Shown: positions 60,257 to 64,000 of the stretch, one piece after another
Numbering within the stretch: position 1 is the first letter of the stretch
Layout: every line of letters starts with the position of its first letter
From: Stutzerimonas stutzeri
GTDB taxonomy: Bacteria; Pseudomonadota; Gammaproteobacteria; Pseudomonadales; Pseudomonadaceae
Length of the DNA stretch: 64,000 nucleotides
Assembly: GCF_024448985.1 (NCBI RefSeq)
Contig: NZ_JAMOII010000001.1
Location: 124,001 to 188,000, forward strand
Direction of reading: 5' to 3'
Translations under genes and position numbers: made by a program
Notes under the pieces: model-generated
Database searches by the model: none
Told to the model about the DNA's origin: nothing
The model's input: only the letters and a program-made list of their open reading frames with translations

Positions 60257-61675
60257 CTACCCGGTGGCGCTCGATTTGCGTCGCGGGATTCCCAGACGCT
60301 GGCGACGTTCCCACAGGCACTTGCGGCTGATGCCCAGCTTGCGGGCCAGTTCGGTCTCGGTCATGTGGTCTTGATGCTCGAGCACGAAATGCTGGAAGTA
60401 GTCTTCCAGGGAAAGGTCCTCGGTCGGCTCGTTGTTGGTCGAGACGGCGCCGCCCAGCGGAGCGCAGGGCTCATCGAAATCGTCGTCGAGAGTGTCGAAT
60501 TCGATATCGATGCCCAGCAGCTCAGCGCTGATTTCCTCGCTCTCGCTGAGGATGGCGGCACGCTCGATAGCGTTCTCCAGTTCACGCACGTTACCCGGCC
60601 AGGCGTAGTGCCGCACCGCCTGCTCCGCCTCGCGGGAAAAGTGCATCTCATCGGAACCCATACGTTCGCTCTGCCGCGCCAGAAACGCCTTGGCGATTTC
60701 CAGGACGTCGGCGCCGCGCTCGCGCAGGGGCGGCAATTTCAAGGCGATGACATGGAGCCGGTAATAAAGGTCTTCGCGAAACTGGCCGTTCTTGGCCAGC
60801 GTTTTCAGGTCGCGGTGGGTCGCGGCGATCAGGCGCACGTCGACCTTCTGCGACTGGGTAGAGCCGACACGCCGGATTTCGCCTTCCTGTAACACGCGTA
60901 ACAGTCGCGCTTGTGCTTCCAGCGGCAGCTCGCCGATTTCGTCGAGAAACAACGTGCCGCCATCGGCTGCTTCCACCAGGCCGGCGCGACCGGCACTGGC
61001 GCCGGTGAATGCCCCTTTCTCGTGGCCGAAGAGTTCGGATTCGATCAGGGTTTCGGGAATGGCGGCGCAGTTGACTGAGATCATCGGGGCTTTGGCGCGG
61101 CGGGAAAGATTGTGCAGCGCGCGCGCGACGAGCTCTTTGCCGGTGCCTGATTCACCCTGGATCAGCACGTTGGAATCGGTTGGCGCGACCTTGCGAATCT
61201 TGCTGAACAAATCCTGCATCGGGCCGCTGCGGCCAATGATGCCGATCTCGCTGTTACCGGAGCCACTATCTGTTACCGGGCCCGCGGCGCTGCGCGAGGC
61301 GGCAGCCGGAGCGGTGGCTGCCTTCTGTCGGTCGTGGAGAATGCGGGCCACGGTTTGCAGCATTTCGTCGTGATCGAAAGGCTTGGCGATGTAGTCCACC
61401 GCGCCCATCTTCATCGAGTCCACCGCGGAGCGCAGGCTCGCGTAGCTGGTCATGATCAGAACCGGAGTGCCTTCGGCGAGCTTGATCAGCTCGGTTCCGG
61501 GCGCACCGGGCAGGCGCAGATCACTGACGATGAGGTCGAAACCCGGAATGCTGTAGCGCTCCTGCGCTTCCTGCACCGATCCGGCTTCGCTGACTTCGTA
61601 CTGGTTGCGCTCGAGGAGCCGGCGCAAGGCGGAGCGGATGATGGTTTCGTCTTCGACGATCAGAATATGTGACAT
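60257..61675 (-). CDS. cbrB: Sigma-54-dependent response regulator CbrB
   Basis: A 472-residue NtrC-type activator controlling carbon/nitrogen balance, mainly through crcZ. The receiver domain has the phospho-acceptor Asp in [10 protein letters not shown] and Lys in AKPFDHDE. The AAA+ domain has GESGTGKE (Walker A), the GAFTGA sigma-54 contact loop, and [14 protein letters not shown] (Walker B). The C-terminal Fis-type HTH is [23 protein letters not shown]. The ATG at 61675 gives [10 protein letters not shown]. cbrA is upstream, separated by 201 bases. Confidence 0.96.
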   Translation of the reverse strand: MSHILIVEDETIIRSALRRLLERNQYEVSEAGSVQEAQERYSIPGFDLIVSDLRLPGAPGTELIKLAEGTPVLIMTSYASLRSAVDSMKMGAVDYIAKPFDHDEMLQTVARILHDRQKAATAPAAASRSAAGPVTDSGSGNSEIGIIGRSGPMQDLFSKIRKVAPTDSNVLIQGESGTGKELVARALHNLSRRAKAPMISVNCAAIPETLIESELFGHEKGAFTGASAGRAGLVEAADGGTLFLDEIGELPLEAQARLLRVLQEGEIRRVGSTQSQKVDVRLIAATHRDLKTLAKNGQFREDLYYRLHVIALKLPPLRERGADVLEIAKAFLARQSERMGSDEMHFSREAEQAVRHYAWPGNVRELENAIERAAILSESEEISAELLGIDIEFDTLDDDFDEPCAPLGGAVSTNNEPTEDLSLEDYFQHFVLEHQDHMTETELARKLGISRKCLWERRQRLGIPRRKSSATG

Positions 61676-61876
61676 CAGTACTCTCTCGACGGTCTGAAAG
61701 CGGCTGCAGCTCGGTAGAAAGGGCGCGTAGCGGAGCCTGTTCCGCAGCCTGTGCAAGCGGTCGCGATGGGGCGGGGCCTGCCGCCGGGCTGGAGGCCGCT
61801 TTCGCAAGCCCAGACTCGGCCGGTTCCCCGCTGAGTTGTTCATGGCAGCTATGCCTAAACAACGCCCATCGCCTCG
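61676..61876. other. cbrA-cbrB gap
   Basis: No gene or clear terminator was seen in this 201-base gap. It may hold a separate cbrB promoter, but I could not identify one. Confidence 0.4.
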
Positions 61877-64000
61877 TCAATCAACGGTATCGTTCGTCCC
61901 GACATATCGCGGCAAAGTAATGCGGAAACGAGTTCCGCGTTGGGTTTCAACATTTGCCGGACTGTCGATGTTGATCTGCCCATAATGCTCTTCCACGATC
62001 GAATAGACCAGCGCGAGGCCAAGTCCAGTGCCTTCGCCCGGGTCCTTGGTAGTGAAAAACGGCTCAAAAAGACGGTCCAGAATCGATTGGGGAATACCGC
62101 TGCCTTCGTCTTCAACGATGAGGTAGACGGTCTGCTCGGACACCTCGCTGCGGACCCGAATTGCGTCGCCTGGCTCCGATGCATCGCGGGCATTGGATAG
62201 TAGATTGATCAGTACTTGAGCGAGACGCTGAGGGTCGCCTTCGGCCAGATGCTCCGGGTCGCACAGGTTGAAAAAGCGCACCTCGGTTCCGTGGCGGTTG
62301 AGCGAAAGCAGAGCGATCGCATCCTGCGCCACTTCCGCCAGGCTGACCGGATAAAAATCCTGCTGCCTGCCGCCGGCATGCGCGAAGCTCATCAGCGATT
62401 GGACGATGCGCGAGACGCGCTTGGTCTGTTCGACGATCTGGTTGCTGATTTCGCTGATCTCGTGATCGGCTTCGCGCTCCTCACGCAGGTTCTGCGCCAG
62501 ACAGGCGATGCCGGTGATCGGGTTCCCGATTTCGTGGGCGACGCCGGCTGCCAGGCGTCCGATGCTGGCCAGGCGTTCGGAATGCACCAGGCGATCTTCC
62601 AATTGCTGGGTTTCGGTGAGGTCTTCAATCAGCAGGACCAGGCCACTGTTGCTGGGCGCCAGGGGCTCGGCGATCGCGGCTTTGTGTAGATTCAGGCAGC
62701 GGCTGTGGCCGTCCAGCTGCAGCCGTTGCTTATGCAGGTGCTCGTCGCTCTGTCCGATGAAATCCATCAGCAAACTCTGCCAGGGTTCGGCGATGGTCGA
62801 CAGGCGCGAGCCGACCACTTGCAGTGCCGGGATATCGGTGAGCTCTTCCAGCGCTCGGTTCCACATCAGGATTTCCTGATCCTTGGCCAACGAGCAAACG
62901 CCCATGGGCAATTCTTGCAGGGTCTGGCGGTGATAACGGCGCAGCGCATCGAGCTCCGCGGCGAGACCGGTCAAGCGCGAGTGATAGTCCTCGAGACGGC
63001 TTTCGATGAAGTGGATGTCTTCGGTCACGTAGCCGTTCGCGCCGTTCTTGTAGGAGAGGAAGTTTTCGACGATGTCTTGGGCAACGCTCGGCCCCATCAA
63101 GCCGGACAGGTTCGCCTCGATGCGATCACGCAGCCGGCGCAAGGCGTAAGGACGGTGTTCATCGAACGGCAATTGCAGATCTCTCAGCGCTTGCTCCACC
63201 TCGCGCTGTGCGGTCTTGGCGCCCAGCGGTTTGGCGAGTTGGGTAGCGAATTCTTGTGGCGAGGCGGCGGCCAGTTCGCGTCGCTGTGGCCGGCGGACGT
63301 TCTCGACGGCGCAGGCTTCCGCTGCGGCCTGTTCCTCGGCGCTGGTCTCGGTGAAGATCGAGAACAGCGAAAAAGCCAGCACGTTGACTGCCAGCGAGGC
63401 GATCGCAGCCAGGTGCCAGCTTGTGTCGTCGAGTACGTAGACGACGTTGAACAGTGGGATGTAGATGCCATCCAGATTGCCGACCAGTGGCAGCAGCATG
63501 GTCAGCACCCAGACGGCAATGCCGGCCAATAGCCCGACGATATAGCCGCGGCGATTGGCGGTCGGCCAGTAGAGCACCGAGAGCACGCCCGGCAGGAATT
63601 GCAGCGTGGCGACGAAGGCGACGATGCCCAGGTTGGACAGGTCCTGCTCGGCGCCCAGCAGGAGGTAAAAGCCGTAACCGGCCATGATGATTGCCAGGAT
63701 CAGGCTGCGTCGGGTCCATTTCAGCCATCGATAGATGTTGCCTTCGGTAGGCGGCTGGTACAGCGGCAACACCAGATGGTTGAGCGCCATTCCCGACAGC
63801 GCCAGGGTGCTGACGATGATCAGCCCGCTGGATGCGGAAAGGCCTCCGACGAAGGCCACCAGCGTCAGCATTTCGCTCTGCGCGCTGATGCCGAGGCCCA
63901 AGGTAAAGTATTCCGGGTTGGTACTGACGCCGAGTTTGAGGCCAGCCCAAAGAATCAGCGGCACGGCCAGGCTCATCAGCAACAGATACAACGGCAGGCC
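61877..64000 (-). CDS. cbrA: Sensor histidine kinase CbrA (C-terminal part, cut by window edge)
   Basis: The visible part is at least 704 residues and stays open to the window edge; CbrA is about 980 residues, so the N-terminus is missing. The visible N-terminal half is a sodium/solute-symporter (SSS)-like membrane region with several hydrophobic helices (e.g. [32 protein letters not shown] interrupted by normal residues). A linker and PAS-like region precede HisKA ([13 protein letters not shown], His phosphorylated) and HATPase_c ([26 protein letters not shown]). It phosphorylates CbrB in response to carbon/nitrogen status, with histidine as a studied signal. Confidence 0.95.
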   Translation of the reverse strand, partial: GLPLYLLLMSLAVPLILWAGLKLGVSTNPEYFTLGLGISAQSEMLTLVAFVGGLSASSGLIIVSTLALSGMALNHLVLPLYQPPTEGNIYRWLKWTRRSLILAIIMAGYGFYLLLGAEQDLSNLGIVAFVATLQFLPGVLSVLYWPTANRRGYIVGLLAGIAVWVLTMLLPLVGNLDGIYIPLFNVVYVLDDTSWHLAAIASLAVNVLAFSLFSIFTETSAEEQAAAEACAVENVRRPQRRELAAASPQEFATQLAKPLGAKTAQREVEQALRDLQLPFDEHRPYALRRLRDRIEANLSGLMGPSVAQDIVENFLSYKNGANGYVTEDIHFIESRLEDYHSRLTGLAAELDALRRYHRQTLQELPMGVCSLAKDQEILMWNRALEELTDIPALQVVGSRLSTIAEPWQSLLMDFIGQSDEHLHKQRLQLDGHSRCLNLHKAAIAEPLAPSNSGLVLLIEDLTETQQLEDRLVHSERLASIGRLAAGVAHEIGNPITGIACLAQNLREEREADHEISEISNQIVEQTKRVSRIVQSLMSFAHAGGRQQDFYPVSLAEVAQDAIALLSLNRHGTEVRFFNLCDPEHLAEGDPQRLAQVLINLLSNARDASEPGDAIRVRSEVSEQTVYLIVEDEGSGIPQSILDRLFEPFFTTKDPGEGTGLGLALVYSIVEEHYGQINIDSPANVETQRGTRFRITLPRYVGTNDTVD

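Overview
The window reads as a stretch of a Stutzerimonas (Pseudomonas stutzeri group) chromosome. The gene order (smpB-ratA-rnfH-bamE-fur-recN, grpE-dnaK-dnaJ-dapB-carAB-greA, ftsH-folP-glmM-tpiA-secG-tRNA-metY-rimP-nusA-infB-rbfA-truB-rpsO-pnp, panBCD-folK-pcnB-crcZ-cbrBA) is typical of Pseudomonas. The Fur protein with a single Cys, the lldR-lldP-lldD-dld lactate locus and the CbrAB/CrcZ system point the same way. The species call is inferred from this layout and from remembered sequence; no search was run.

Region 1 (1-6.6 kb) is accessory DNA: the integrase-proximal end of an island inserted at the 3' end of ssrA (tmRNA). It holds a P4-type tyrosine recombinase, an HTH protein of unknown role, and a tight operon of AlpA-like regulator, TOPRIM primase-like protein, DUF3987 protein, TubC_N-like protein and a small Cys-rich protein. 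The operon ends in a frame-disrupted remnant. The far end of the island lies outside the window.

Region 2 (6.6-14.6 kb) is the tmRNA gene, a small exported protein, and the lactate utilisation locus. The permease, L-lactate dehydrogenase and D-lactate dehydrogenase genes diverge from the regulator lldR, with two FadR-type operators between them.

Region 3 (14.6-30.4 kb) holds smpB, ratA/rnfH, bamE, fur and recN, then the heat-shock genes grpE-dnaK-dnaJ behind a good sigma-32-type promoter, dapB, carAB-greA, a small membrane protein, yhbY and rlmE. Region 4 (30.5-45 kb) is the ftsH-folP-glmM-tpiA-secG run, two tRNAs (Leu-GAG and initiator Met), and the rimP-nusA-infB-rbfA-truB-rpsO-pnp translation and RNA-decay cluster.

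Region 5 (45-59.7 kb) mixes envelope proteins (BON protein behind a possible sigma-54 promoter, two DUF2845 paralogues, a DUF748/AsmA-like protein), a methyltransferase, a thiolase, a DUF2236 protein, pgi, panD, panC-panB, folK and pcnB. Two structured non-coding repeats are present: a 349-bp element with terminal inverted repeats at 50.6-50.95 kb, and a hairpin element at 55.2 kb. Region 6 (59.7-64 kb) is the carbon/nitrogen control system. CbrA (cut by the window edge) and CbrB are followed by the small RNA CrcZ, with a CbrB-type binding site, a -24/-12 promoter and six A-rich Hfq/Crc target clusters all visible.

I found no CRISPR array, prophage structural module or defence system. The least explained items are the 349-bp element, the degenerate island gene, the sigma-54-like signal before the BON gene, the palindrome in the rpsO leader and a tRNA-3'-end-like fragment between rpsO and pnp.
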